From positions 62,001 through 126,000 of the forward strand of contig CAJXOF010000003.1 of the NCBI GenBank assembly GCA_913057945.1: DNA of 64,000 nucleotides, read 5' to 3'. Each line of letters begins with the position of its first letter. Position 1 is the first letter of the stretch. The position numbers and the translations under genes were made by a program. This document shows positions 25,923 through 36,120 of the stretch, piece after piece. Below the pieces are notes generated by a model. It ran no database searches. It worked only from the letters and a program-made list of their open reading frames with translations, and had not been told where the DNA came from. Source of the DNA: an uncultured Hyphomonadaceae bacterium (lineage in GTDB: Bacteria > Pseudomonadota > Alphaproteobacteria > Caulobacterales > Hyphomonadaceae).

Positions 25923-26383
25923 TGAACCTCTCTTGAGAGACCGCTGAGCGGCTTCTCCATTTTTAATGCGGCCTCCCCATCGGGATAATAGCCTGCGGCG
26001 CGCGCCATTACGCGATAACCGTGACGTTCGTAAAGACGCTTTGCGCGGCTATTTGTTTCGCGCACTTCGAGCCTTAATGTACAGCAGCTTCGCTGCTTTG
26101 AAATGTCTTCGCATTTTTCGAGAAAACGGTCGGAAAGTCCGGTGCCGCGCGCAGCTTCTGCGACGGATATGGAATAGAGTCGCGCGACCTTGCTGTTGCG
26201 GCGAAACAGGAGGACAGCCGCTCCTGTGAGCTTGTCCTCTCCGTCGGATACAAGAATGGCGGAATTCCCGCGCATCAGGCGCGCCCAGGTCCGCCGCGAG
26301 AAACGGTCCTCTTCCGGAAAGGCCCGTTCCAATTCTGTCAGCGCTGCGATGTCATCCAGGGTGGCGGCGCGAATATCCTGCAT
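25919..26383 (-). CDS. GNAT family N-acetyltransferase coupled to the RLAN/RimK ligase
   Basis: This encodes 154 residues. A RimI-like GNAT core is visible: V-A-R-L-Y-S-I-S-V-A-E-A-A-R-G-T-G-L-S-D-R-F-L (acetyl-CoA binding R-x-x-G-x-G/A variant), L-R-L-E-V-R-E-T-N-S-R-A-K-R-L-Y-E-R-H-G-Y-R. It starts nine bases after proB and overlaps the ligase gene by four (ATGA). GNAT genes next to RLAN/RimK ligases suggest one biosynthetic or modification module acting on an amino group and a carboxyl group of the same substrate; the substrate is unknown. Confidence 0.85.
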   Translation of the reverse strand: MQDIRAATLDDIAALTELERAFPEEDRFSRRTWARLMRGNSAILVSDGEDKLTGAAVLLFRRNSKVARLYSISVAEAARGTGLSDRFLEKCEDISKQRSCCTLRLEVRETNSRAKRLYERHGYRVMARAAGYYPDGEAALKMEKPLSGLSREVQ

Positions 26384-26392
26384 CGGGCGGGC

Positions 26393-27511
26393 CTAGCGGA
26401 GCAGGACCATATCGTCGCGATGGACGATGGCCGGACGGCCGCGATAGCCGAGGATCGCCTCGACCTCTTCGCTGTGACGGCCGATGACGCGGGCGATCTC
26501 CCCCGAACTGTAGGCGGTGACGCCCTTGCCGACCATCTGGCCGGAGGGCGCGTTCAGGGCGACGGCTGCGCCGCGCTCGAAAGTGCCGGTGACGGCCGTG
26601 ATACCGACGGCCAGCAGGCTTGCCCCGCCGCGCAGCGCCTTGGCTGCGCCTTCGTCCAGTTCAATTGAGCCTTCGGGCGTCAAATGGCCTGACAGCCATG
26701 CTGCGCGGGCATTGGCGGGCGTGGTGGCGGCGGAAATCAGCGTCGCACGCGCGCCGTCTTCAATGGCGAGCAGCGGATGGTCCCGATTGCCGAGCGTGAT
26801 CAGGGTGGAACAGCCCGCCGCATGGGCGATCCGCGCGGCGGCGAGCTTGGTCGCCATGCCGCCGGAGCCGAGTCCCGCCTCGGCATTCGCGCCGGTCGCC
26901 ATCGCGTCATGGTCAGCGGTCAGCTGGTCGAGCCGGGGAATATGCGTTGCCTCCGGATGCGTGCGCGGGTCCGCCGTGTAGAGGCCGTCAATATCCGACA
27001 GGAGCACCAGCACGTCCGCGCCCATCATCTGGGCCACGCGCGCGGCCAGCCGGTCATTGTCGCCATAGCGGATCTCGTCGGTCGCGACCGTGTCGTTCTC
27101 GTTGATGACAGGCACCGTCCCGATTTCCAGCAGGGTCTCAAGCGTCGCGCGGGCGTTCAGCCAGCGGCGACGATTCTCGGTGTCGCCAAGGGTGAGCAGG
27201 GCCTGGCCGATGGTGACATCGTGCGGCTCGAAGGCCCGGCCGATGGCAGACATCAGGCGCAACTGGCCGATGGCGGCGGCGGCCTGTTTCTGGTCGAGAC
27301 GGTTTGAAACAGAATTGCCGACACTTTTGCGACCCAATGCAACCGCGCCGGACGAAACGAGAATGATCTGAAACCCTCTGGAACGCAGTGAAACAATATC
27401 GAATGCCAGTTTCTCCAGCCAGGCATGGCGCGGCTGGCCGTGCTCCGCGACAAGGGCAGAGCCGGTCTTCACCACGATACGCTTGGCAGAGGCAAAAGGC
27501 GTTTCAGTCAT
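26393..27511 (-). CDS. proB: Glutamate 5-kinase
   Basis: This encodes 372 residues with the two expected domains: an amino-acid kinase domain (KRIVVKTGSALV, IILVSSGAVALGR, N-x-x-Q-A-L-L-T, V-I-N-E-N-D-T-V-A-T-D-E, G-D-N-D-R-L-A-A-R-V-A, VLLSDIDGLYTADPR, G-L-G-S-G-G-M-A-T-K) and a C-terminal PUA domain from about residue 280. It phosphorylates L-glutamate in the first step of proline synthesis. proB after obgE is the usual alphaproteobacterial order; here an opposite-strand zinc-ribbon gene lies between them. The GNAT and RLAN/RimK genes follow in the same direction with minimal spacing. Confidence 0.95.
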   Translation of the reverse strand: MTETPFASAKRIVVKTGSALVAEHGQPRHAWLEKLAFDIVSLRSRGFQIILVSSGAVALGRKSVGNSVSNRLDQKQAAAAIGQLRLMSAIGRAFEPHDVTIGQALLTLGDTENRRRWLNARATLETLLEIGTVPVINENDTVATDEIRYGDNDRLAARVAQMMGADVLVLLSDIDGLYTADPRTHPEATHIPRLDQLTADHDAMATGANAEAGLGSGGMATKLAAARIAHAAGCSTLITLGNRDHPLLAIEDGARATLISAATTPANARAAWLSGHLTPEGSIELDEGAAKALRGGASLLAVGITAVTGTFERGAAVALNAPSGQMVGKGVTAYSSGEIARVIGRHSEEVEAILGYRGRPAIVHRDDMVLLR

Positions 27512-27618
27512 CCGGCGGAGCGATACACTGCTGCGGCAAATGCCGGAAGCGAAAATGAAGCCGTTGACAAGCCGGGCGATTGACCGTCACGACAGTTGAA
27601 AAGACGAGGTTTTCTGCA

Positions 27619-29421
<1,803 letters not shown>

Positions 29422-29460
29422 GCCGTAACCCCTTCCAGGAGGACCAAGCGGGCAGGGGAG

Positions 29461-29497
29461 GACAAAATAAAGGGGAGGCAGTGGCCTGCCTCCCCTT
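29461..29497 (-). terminator. Terminator downstream of rpmA
   Basis: A 12-bp stem (AAGGGGAGGCAG / CTGCCTCCCCTT) with a four-base loop is followed, reading the minus strand, by TTATTTTGTC. It lies 59 bases past the rpmA stop and would separate rplU-rpmA from the GNAT-obgE genes. Confidence 0.75.
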
Positions 29498-29555
29498 GGA
29501 AACTGATCGTCTGAAGCGATCCGGCCACGTATCCCGCGGCCGTGCTGTCAGCCGC

Positions 29556-29825
29556 TTATTCTGCTGCTTCCGCGACCGGTACAATATTCACGTAAAGACG
29601 ACCGCCCGCCTTGCGCGAAAATTCGATCTTGCCTTCGGAAAGCGCGAAGAGCGTGTGGTCACGGCCCATGCCGACGCCACGGCCCGGATATTTCTGGGTG
29701 CCGCGCTGACGCACGATGATGTTGCCCGGAATGACATGCTCGCCGCCAAATTTCTTGACGCCAAGGTATTTCGGGTTTGAGTCGCGGCCGTTACGGGACG
29801 AACCACCTGATTTCTTATGAGCCAT
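29556..29825 (-). CDS. rpmA: 50S ribosomal protein L27
   Basis: This encodes 89 residues with the invariant L27 N-terminus [60 protein letters not shown]27 lies close to the peptidyl-transferase centre. It follows rplU by 39 bases in the standard rplU-rpmA order. A short Ala/Glu tail (VAEAAE) ends the protein. Confidence 0.97.
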   Translation of the reverse strand: MAHKKSGGSSRNGRDSNPKYLGVKKFGGEHVIPGNIIVRQRGTQKYPGRGVGMGRDHTLFALSEGKIEFSRKAGGRLYVNIVPVAEAAE

Positions 29826-29864
29826 GGTTTGCTCCTGATCCTCTATGAAAGGCTTATAACGCCT

Positions 29865-30515
29865 TTATGCGTCCTTGGCGAATTCTTCGGCTTGCTTGAC
29901 CCACTCGTCGCGAGTGATGCGGCCCGGGAAGCTCATTTCTTCTTCCAGCTCGGTGATCTGCTCTTCTTTCAGGGCAGCGACCTGCCAGAAGAAGTAGATG
30001 CCAGCCTCGTGGAGCTTTTTCTCCAGGACAGGGCCGACGCCCGAAATCTTTTTCAGATTGTCTGGCTTGCCTTCGAGATTGGCGATCCGGCCGCGGGAAT
30101 CGACTTCCGGCTTGGCGGCTGGGGCAGCGGCTTCCGTGGCAGGGGCTTCGGCTTTCGGAGCAGCCGCCTTCTTCGGGGCAGCTGTCTTGGCCGGCTTCTT
30201 GCCGTCGGCGCTGATGCCAGTGATCTTGACGACCGTCAGGTGCTGGCGGTGGCCTTGCGTACGGCGATAGGTCTGGCGCTGACGCTTCTTGCGGATGATG
30301 ACTTTATCACCGCGGGTCTGCTCCTCGACTTCACCGAAAACGCTAGCACCGGCAACCAGGGGGGCGCCAACAGTTACGTCGTCGCCATTGCCCAGCATGA
30401 GCACAGTTTCAAAGGTTACGTCCTTACCGGCTTCAGTATCCAGTTTTTCGACGGTGATCGTATCACCTTCCGCGACTTTATACTGCTTGCCGCCTGTTTT
30501 GATGACCGCGAACAT
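29865..30515 (-). CDS. rplU: 50S ribosomal protein L21 with long C-terminal HhH extension
   Basis: This encodes 216 residues from ATG 30515, the usual [12 protein letters not shown] start. Residues 1-102 are a complete L21, with [20 protein letters not shown] near the end. About 105-150 is a Lys/Ala/Pro linker ([19 protein letters not shown]). About 155-216 is a helix-hairpin-helix-like domain: [20 protein letters not shown] then [18 protein letters not shown], the same kind of domain found at the C-terminus of some NuoE and Rho-like proteins. Ordinary L21 ends near residue 103, so the protein is double length. Confidence 0.93.
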   Translation of the reverse strand: MFAVIKTGGKQYKVAEGDTITVEKLDTEAGKDVTFETVLMLGNGDDVTVGAPLVAGASVFGEVEEQTRGDKVIIRKKRQRQTYRRTQGHRQHLTVVKITGISADGKKPAKTAAPKKAAAPKAEAPATEAAAPAAKPEVDSRGRIANLEGKPDNLKKISGVGPVLEKKLHEAGIYFFWQVAALKEEQITELEEEMSFPGRITRDEWVKQAEEFAKDA

Positions 30516-30647
30516 GGGTCTCGTCCTTCCGGAATGGTAAGCGAAATGAATTGCGCGCGAAGCCGTTGCCGGTTCCGCGCTCGAAGCGGCGGGTAAACAC
30601 CAATCAGGCCGCGCTGTCAAATGTCATCTTCAGGCGATTTCAGGTGC

Positions 30648-30674
30648 TTGCATGTGGCGCGCATATTATATAGT
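30648..30674 (+). promoter_or_regulatory. Weak promoter candidate for tRNA-Ser
   Basis: TTGCAT at 30648-30653 and TATAGT at 30669-30674 stand 15 bases apart and end 26 bases before the tRNA. The -35 match is poor (3 of 6), so this is tentative. Confidence 0.3.
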
Positions 30675-30699
30675 GCAGGCAGCCGTCCACAGGCTCCGC

Positions 30700-30789
30700 G
30701 GAGAGGTGCTAGAGTGGTTGAATAGGCTAGTCTCGAAAACTAGTGAACTCGCAAGGGTTCCGAGGGTTCGAATCCCTCTCTCTCCGCCA
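30700..30789 (+). tRNA. tRNA-Ser (anticodon CGA)
   Basis: This 90-base class II tRNA begins GGAGAGGTGCTAGAGTGG and has the anticodon loop CTCGAAA with CGA. A long variable arm (AACTCGCAAGGGTTCC), T-loop GGTTCGAATCC and encoded CCA follow. It marks the border between core genes to the left and accessory genes to the right. Confidence 0.95.
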
Positions 30790-31201
30790 GCCAGACTTCA
30801 GCGATTGGCTGAATACGTGCAGCAACGAAATAGTGGCCGGTTCTCAGGGACTTGCGCCCGATCTAGCGACACGAGCGAGCACATATCTATACAATATCGT
30901 CTCTGACTGGCTGTATTCCGGCGCCCGTCTCCGTTCGCCGATTCGGGGGTTACGTTCAGGCCGATTTTTGCCGAATAACAGGGAATTTACAGGGAATTTC
31001 TTCAAAAAGCATGGCTCCCGCAATCGCGATATCTTCCATGCCTCAGCCTGTCCGAATGGCCGTCAAGTGAGCGTGCGGACACTCCCGGCTAGAGCACAGA
31101 CATCAAGGATCGATTTGCAGTGAAGCCGACTGATCCTGCCAGGCATCGGGTAGCCGGATCCGTGTCAGCGCCTTGGCGGTGAGGTCCGGCGGCTGCCGCC
31201 C
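30790..31201. other. Gene-poor decayed stretch next to tRNA-Ser
   Basis: These 412 bases between tRNA-Ser and the RHS fragment hold short open frames only, none with a ribosome site or recognisable motif. No integrase is present, intact or broken. I read it as the worn edge of inserted DNA. Confidence 0.5.
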
Positions 31202-32200
31202 ATCGGTGATCGTGTTCAGTATAATGATGCACTGATCGCCGAATATGATGGCACTGGCGCACTGCTGCGACGCTACGTGCATGGTTCCCGCGTTGATAGC
31301 CCTCTGATTTGGTATGAGGAAAATGCGGCCACTGATGCGCATTATTTCCATTCCAATCATCAAGGCTCGATTATCGCCATTTCGGATGCAACCGGTGCCC
31401 AGATAGATTCGAACACCTACAGCCCGTTTGGCGTGCCCTCCAACACGGCCTTTGGAAGGTTTGCTTATACCGGCCAGATCGAACTGACGGGTCTGGACCT
31501 CTACTGCTATAAAGCCCGCATCTACGAGCCCGCCCTCGGCCGGTTCCTGCAGACCGATCCGATTGGCTATGAGGATCAGATGAACCTATATGCTTATGTC
31601 GCAAATGATCCGATCAATGCGACGGACCCGACCGGGCAGTTTGTGGACATTATCGTGGCGCAGGTTGCCGGTCATGTGTGGCGCAACAATGTTTCAGCGG
31701 AAACCAAGGCGAACGTACATACAGCATTGGACGTCGGTGGGCTGACGCCTGTCGTCGGAATTGCTGCTGATGTTGCGAATACAGGTCTTTATGCGGCTGA
31801 AGGAGATTTAGTGAATACGGCCGTCGCTGCGGTCGCCATGGTGCCTGTTATTGGCCAAGGCGCGACCGGTGGAAAGTTGGCGGTAAAGTACGGCGATGAT
31901 GTCGTATCAACATTGAAGCCTGATCCCTATGCTAAAGGCTCAATACCAGCAAGCAGCACGGGTCGTGCGACAGCAGCGGAACAGCGCCAACTAAACGATA
32001 TGATGGCAAAAGATGGCTGCCATACCTGTGGTACCACAAGCCCAGGAACCAAAAGCGGAAATGCAATTGGTGATCATCAGCCACCGACGGCACTGAACTC
32101 CGGAAATCCTCAACGCCTATATCCACATTGTGATAGTTGTAGTCGCCGACAGGCGGGCGAAGTAACACAACAAGTTCTGCGTCGCAGAAAAGAGAGATAG
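31202..32200 (+). pseudogene. Orphan RHS C-terminal tip with nuclease-like toxin domain
   Basis: The frame from about 31202 carries only the end of an RHS core: [13 protein letters not shown], then [20 protein letters not shown] and [22 protein letters not shown]. The usual thousand-plus residues of YD repeats and export region are missing, so the gene is 5'-truncated; a GTG at 31277 could still start 307 residues. After the core come a hydrophobic pre-toxin stretch ([16 protein letters not shown]) and a compact tip: [27 protein letters not shown]. Cys pairs with D-H-Q resemble a zinc-supported HNH/treble-clef nuclease, but the toxin family is not certain. The immunity-like gene starts two bases on. 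Confidence 0.75.
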
Positions 32201-32201
32201 C

Positions 32202-32588
32202 ATGCCGAGAATTCAAACGTCAGTACCTAGAGGGATGCTGTTTATTTATGATCGCAACACTGAGGACATAGTGATTGCTGAATACTCGCCAAAATTCGTG
32301 GTAAATAGTACTCCAACTTCTTTGTCGATTGCCACACAATCCGAAGAGGACGGGGAAGTTGAGATAGACTTGCTCCCGCTATCCAGCTTCTCCCTAGAGG
32401 AAAAGAGGCTTGTATTTGAAGGAAAATTAATGGCTGCAGATGGTTGCATATCGATTTGCTTTATGGCGGATGAGGAAATAGCGTCTATTTCTTCAAAGCG
32501 GGGCGCTTGCACAATCAAGATTGCGGCCGATTCCCCGCAATTTCCCACCGCGGTTTCTGTTTATGTTGAACAGCAGGATATCGATTGA
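32202..32588 (+). CDS. Putative immunity protein for the RHS toxin tip
   Basis: This encodes 128 residues, starting one base after the RHS stop. No family is recognised. The protein is acidic and beta-rich (S-E-E-D-G-E-V-E-I-D-L-L-P-L, ADEEIASISS) with no signal peptide or membrane helix, as expected for a cytoplasmic antitoxin that masks a nuclease. Base composition is visibly more AT-rich than in the flanking core genes, a common mark of mobile toxin/immunity cassettes. Function is inferred wholly from its position directly behind the toxin tip. Confidence 0.6.
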   Translation: MPRIQTSVPRGMLFIYDRNTEDIVIAEYSPKFVVNSTPTSLSIATQSEEDGEVEIDLLPLSSFSLEEKRLVFEGKLMAADGCISICFMADEEIASISSKRGACTIKIAADSPQFPTAVSVYVEQQDID

Positions 32589-32837
32589 GTTCGGAAGCTT
32601 GAGATCAGTGTACGGCAACGGCGAGAGAAAGCGAACTTCGCGTCATGCGCGAACTCGCGGCTAGCGCCTTGTAGTGACGATATTTTATGTGGTGCCATTT
32701 TGGCGCCATGTGGGTGGAACTTGGGCTGATCTGCCACCAGTTTGGCGCCTGCCTGAGGGGGCTTTCGGCCTGGCGCTTGCAGGGTCTGATCCGTGGCAGA
32801 CGACAAGGGCTTGTTTGGCCAGCCGGATGAGCGGCAC

Positions 32838-33651
32838 GGCATTGTCAAAGGAACCGAGCTTGAGGCACCGCTTCTTGGCGCTTAGCCTTGGGAAATGACG
32901 AGATCACCGTTCCGCTACCTCAAGACGTCACCAGAGATTATCCAGCTCGCGGTGATGATGTATGTTCGATTTCCGCTGTCATTGAGGAATGTAGAATACC
33001 TGTTGCACGAGCGAGGGATCGACATCTGCCATGAAACGGTCCGCCACTGGGTCGATCGGTTCGGGATATATTTCGCACACAAGATCCGGAAGCGCCGTTC
33101 AGAAGCGATGCGGCAAAGTCCGCAATGGTAGTGGCACCTGGACGAGGTCTTTGTAAAGATCCGTGGTCAGACCCACTATCTTTGGCGTACGGTTGATCAC
33201 GAAGGTGAGGTGCTGGAGTCCTTCGTGACGAAGATCCGCGACAAGGCTTCAGCATTGAAATTTATGAGAAAAGCCATGAGGCGCTATGGTAACCCCAAGG
33301 TGGTCGTGACGGATAAATGCCCTTCATATCGGGCGGCCATGAAAGTGATCGGGAGCGAGGACCGCCAGCAGACTGGCCGGCATCTCAACAATCGCGCCGA
33401 AAACTCACACTTGCCATTCCGACGAAACGAACGCGCCATGTCCCGCTTCCGACGCATGCGAAGTCTTCAGAAATTCGCTACAATCCATTCATCTGTATAC
33501 AACCACTCAATCATCAAAGGAATATCGAGAGTAGGGCCAGGTTCAAATAGCTACGTGACGCCGCTCTTCTCGAATGGCGCGACTTGGTCGCAGCCTGAGA
33601 CATGCTCGTCTGCGAAAAGCGGAGACTGGTTCGAATTTGTCTGACAGCTCC
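32838..33651 (+). mobile_element. Decayed IS6-family insertion sequence
   Basis: The left end GGCATTGTCAAAGG (32838-32851) and a right end GTCTGACAGCTCC (33639-33651) enclose a broken transposase gene. Read inwards the right end is GGAGCTGTCAGAC, matching the left in the core TGTCA. The right-end context ACTGGTTCGAATTTGTCTGA recurs with small changes at 46.99 kb, and a shorter version at 56.75 kb, which supports it as a true element end. No 8-bp target duplication is visible. Confidence 0.8.
32895..33598 (+). pseudogene. IS6-family DDE transposase, disrupted
   Basis: The start FRYLKTSPEIIQLAVMMYVR, then LSLRNVEYLLHERGIDICHE, is typical of IS6/IS26-like transposases. An in-frame TAG at 33129 interrupts the gene just before W-H-L-D-E-V, the first catalytic Asp region. 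The second (V-V-V-T-D-K) and the Glu motif (NNRAENSHLPFRR) remain in the same frame. Near 33500 the frame shifts: the expected C-terminus continues in another frame as R-N-I-E-S-R-A-R-F-K, a further stop, then L-R-D-A-A-L-L-E-W-R-D-L-V-A-A. Three lesions mean it cannot make an active enzyme. Confidence 0.85.
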
Positions 33652-33713
33652 GCCAGCCAGATGCCAGATCTGAGAAAAGTCACTTATCTGGGCTGAAAGC
33701 CCCACACATCGCG

Positions 33714-33811
33714 GGCATTGTCAAAAGCAGGGCAGGGTTCAAGTCTCCAGGAGACGCTTTTCTTATCGAATGACGCGGCTCGAATGTGGCTTTACCTTCA
33801 AGTCTGATCGC
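33714..33811 (+). mobile_element. Internally deleted IS6 remnant at the 3' end of the GPH symporter
   Basis: GGCATTGTCAAA (33714-33725) repeats the left end of the IS at 32838 exactly. Then follows DNA coding S-R-A-G-F-K-x-P-G-D-A-F-L-I-E, the degraded transposase C-terminus, and a right-end-like GTCTGATCGC from 33802. The last codons of the symporter gene (stop at 33798-33800) lie inside this remnant. Confidence 0.65.
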
Positions 33812-35171
33812 GTCGGCTATTCCGCCAATTGATGGCGTTAACCAGTCGAGCGTGGAGAGGTTTACTGATGGGGTAGAGGGAGATCAGGGTGACCGACAAG
33901 ATACCGCACAGAATTGGTATCAGAATGGATATCCCACGAATTCCGTCTATCGTTGTTAGGGATTGATCTTGGTTGGCGGTATAGCCAATCAGTTCCAGTA
34001 GAAAACCCAGAATGCCGATGCCGATTCCCGTCGCTGCTTTGAGCGCGAGCTGATTCAGGCCGAATACCAGTCCCTCATCACGCAGGCCCGATCGGAACTC
34101 TCCGTATTCGACCGTGTCAGGTAACATCGACCAGAATGTAACATAAAATGCCGCGTTACCTATTCCGAGCATCGCAAGCACTGTCAAAAATCCGTAAACA
34201 GAAGGTATTGAAAAGAGGAACAAGATGCACTGCGACGAGATGGCAATGCCTGCACCGGCCATCCAGACGGTTTTCTTGGGCAAGTAGCGCGACACCGCCA
34301 TCCAGATGGGCACTCCGACGGAAACGGATGCGGTCAGTATCACCAGCGCTGTTGTCACACTGAGGTCCAAGCCAGAAGCATATTTCACATAATAGACAAG
34401 AGCCTTGCTGAAGATATTGCCTCCTACTGCGCCGATGACAACAGCGGAAATCAGGATGAGCAAGGCTCTGTTGCGCGATAGAAGATGCACAAGTTCAGAC
34501 CACGAAACATGCCGTGGCTTGCCCAGGCCGACTTGTTCCACGGTCGACGCAAAAGTGGTGTAAAAGATTCCCGTCGCCAGTATGCTGTAGACTATACTTA
34601 CGAATAGAAAGCCAAGTTTCATGTCGCCGCCGCCCAGATGTGCAGCGAGGGGTAAGGTCATGAAGACGGTAAACAGGCCGCCAAGCGTGGCGAAGATCAT
34701 CCTCACCCCTGCCAGCGCGCCGCGCTCGCCACTATCCTGGGTCATTTTTGCCGACAATGCGGAATAGGGGATCGACACTATAGTATAGCAGGTCCTGAAC
34801 AGCAGGTGCGTGATGATGGCTGATGCCAGAACTGCGCCGGGAAATATTAATGGCGCCGCGAACATGGCGACAAAGCTGACGGCAAGGGGCACTGCGCCAA
34901 AAAGAATATACGGGCGATAGCTTCCAAACCGGGTTTGAGTACGGCTTGCGATCACTCCCATCACCGGATCAGTCACGGCATCCCAAACAAGGGGGATGGC
35001 GAATATCAAGCCGCCCAAGGCTGGACGGATGCCAAGCACATCCGTGTAGTAATAGAGCAGGAAGAGGTTGAGACCTGTGTAATAAATATTGAATCCGAAG
35101 TCCCCAAATCCGAAACCGACGCGCCTCGGCATTGAAAGACGCGCATGCGTCGACGTAGGCTGTCGTGCCAT
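33798..35171 (-). CDS. GPH-family (glycoside-pentoside-hexuronide:cation) sugar symporter
   Basis: This encodes 457 residues from ATG 35171, with AAGGGAACC upstream; a longer frame reaches further but runs through the divergent spacer. Twelve hydrophobic segments are visible. GPH/MFS_2 markers include the N-terminal F-G-F-G-D-F-G-F-N-I-Y-Y, W-D-A-V-T-D-P-V-M-G and R-T-x-T-R-F-G-S-Y-R-P-Y-I-L. A later block reads F-W-S-M-L-P-D-T-V-E-Y-G-E-F-R-S-G. The family imports glycosides with Na+ or H+. It is divergent from the Crp/Fnr gene. The extreme C-terminus seems to be built from an IS6 remnant, which may have replaced a few native residues. Confidence 0.87.
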   Translation of the reverse strand: MARQPTSTHARLSMPRRVGFGFGDFGFNIYYTGLNLFLLYYYTDVLGIRPALGGLIFAIPLVWDAVTDPVMGVIASRTQTRFGSYRPYILFGAVPLAVSFVAMFAAPLIFPGAVLASAIITHLLFRTCYTIVSIPYSALSAKMTQDSGERGALAGVRMIFATLGGLFTVFMTLPLAAHLGGGDMKLGFLFVSIVYSILATGIFYTTFASTVEQVGLGKPRHVSWSELVHLLSRNRALLILISAVVIGAVGGNIFSKALVYYVKYASGLDLSVTTALVILTASVSVGVPIWMAVSRYLPKKTVWMAGAGIAISSQCILFLFSIPSVYGFLTVLAMLGIGNAAFYVTFWSMLPDTVEYGEFRSGLRDEGLVFGLNQLALKAATGIGIGILGFLLELIGYTANQDQSLTTIDGIRGISILIPILCGILSVTLISLYPISKPLHARLVNAINWRNSRRDQT

Positions 35172-35248
35172 TGGATGGTTCCCTTGATTTTTTGCTAACC
35201 AATTGGACAGCGAAATGTCAGGTGGGTCAACCGGCATTCTATCTGGGT

Positions 35249-35272
35249 GGCCATTTGATGTCGTAAATGGCC
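35249..35272. promoter_or_regulatory. Inverted repeat between the symporter and Crp/Fnr genes
   Basis: GGCCATTT and AAATGGCC stand eight bases apart, midway in the 160-base divergent spacer. Size and position fit an operator for the adjacent Crp/Fnr regulator, though the sequence is not a standard CRP or FNR site. Confidence 0.35.
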
Positions 35273-35331
35273 GCTTGGTTGCGTTGTATGCTGAGGGACG
35301 GTAGCCCTTTCTGGAGGCGGGGCGTTCAGTT

Positions 35332-36033
35332 ATGGGAAGTAGTGAGTTGATGACAGACGGACTCCTGCGCTCCGGGAAGTGGTTTTCACGACTCCCAAAG
35401 GACATTCAGGCCGACATGTTGGCGTCGGGGCGTAAGCGCCAGCTTGTTCACCGGGAAGTTCTGTTTGAGCAGGAATCGGAAGCATCAGGCCTCCACGCTG
35501 TTGTCGATGGGGAAATCAGAATTCACTGTTTGGCGCGAAATGGCAGCCAGTTCATGATGGGGATCATTCGTCCTGGCGAATGGACGGGCTTTCTGAGTTG
35601 CCTTGACGGATTGCCTCACTCCTATGCAGGCATTGGACAGCGCGCCACGAAAGTTTTTACCGTTCCACGCGAGTCGGTTTTGCGGATCTTCGGAAGAGAC
35701 GTTGCGACATTTCGTTTATTGCTGGAGCCGGAACTTGTCATATCGCGTAAATTGAGCCGTCACTTGACTGATTTGTCCACGAGGTCGCTCGCGCAGCGTG
35801 TCGCGTCGCGCTTATCCGAGTTGGGGCGCTGGGCATATTCCGAGGATGAGGGTCCGATCAGGCCATTGAAGCAAGTCAGCCAGGAAGAACTGGCTGCCTC
35901 AGTGGGCGCTACACGCCAAAGGGTCAACGCGATTTTGCGTGACTTCCAGTCAAGGGAATTCCTGAAACTGGGATATGGAAGCATCGTGATTTTGGACGCT
36001 GAGGCGTTGGAATCCTTCGCGAGTTCTGGCTGA
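35332..36033 (+). CDS. Crp/Fnr family transcriptional regulator
   Basis: This encodes 233 residues from ATG 35332; another ATG at 35350 is possible. An N-terminal cyclic-nucleotide-binding-like barrel (R-E-V-L-F-E-Q-E-S-E-A-S-G-L-H-A-V-V-D-G-E-I-R-I) leads through a long helix to a C-terminal HTH_Crp domain (QEELAASVGATRQRVNAIL). No FNR-type N-terminal cysteine cluster is present, so it does not sense oxygen by an Fe-S centre. It is divergent from the sugar symporter, with an inverted repeat between them, suggesting control of that transporter or of the following substrate-binding gene. Confidence 0.87.
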   Translation: MGSSELMTDGLLRSGKWFSRLPKDIQADMLASGRKRQLVHREVLFEQESEASGLHAVVDGEIRIHCLARNGSQFMMGIIRPGEWTGFLSCLDGLPHSYAGIGQRATKVFTVPRESVLRIFGRDVATFRLLLEPELVISRKLSRHLTDLSTRSLAQRVASRLSELGRWAYSEDEGPIRPLKQVSQEELAASVGATRQRVNAILRDFQSREFLKLGYGSIVILDAEALESFASSG

Positions 36034-36120
36034 CGTAAATGTCCTGTGCGCGACAGATATGTTTCGGCGGGTGTCGTACATTCTGAAGCCCACATCATTA
36101 AAGCAGCTGAGAGCAAGTTC

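Noticed and set aside
32589..32837. Possible gene or regulatory RNA between the immunity gene and the IS, where GGTGCC / GGCGCC hairpins occur.
   Set aside because: Only short frames without ribosome sites are present, and the hairpins lack a T-run or a known RNA architecture.
30769..33660. An att-like direct repeat: CTCCGCCAGCCAGA at the tRNA-Ser 3' end (30783-30796) and at 33648-33661, with a T-arm-like GGTTCGAAT before the second copy.
   Set aside because: The GGTTCGAATTTGTCTGA part recurs at other IS6 remnants (46.99 and, less well, 56.75 kb), so it belongs to the IS right end. CTCC is also IS end sequence. Only ten shared bases (GCCAGCCAGA) remain, there is no integrase, and the repeat is too weak to claim integration.
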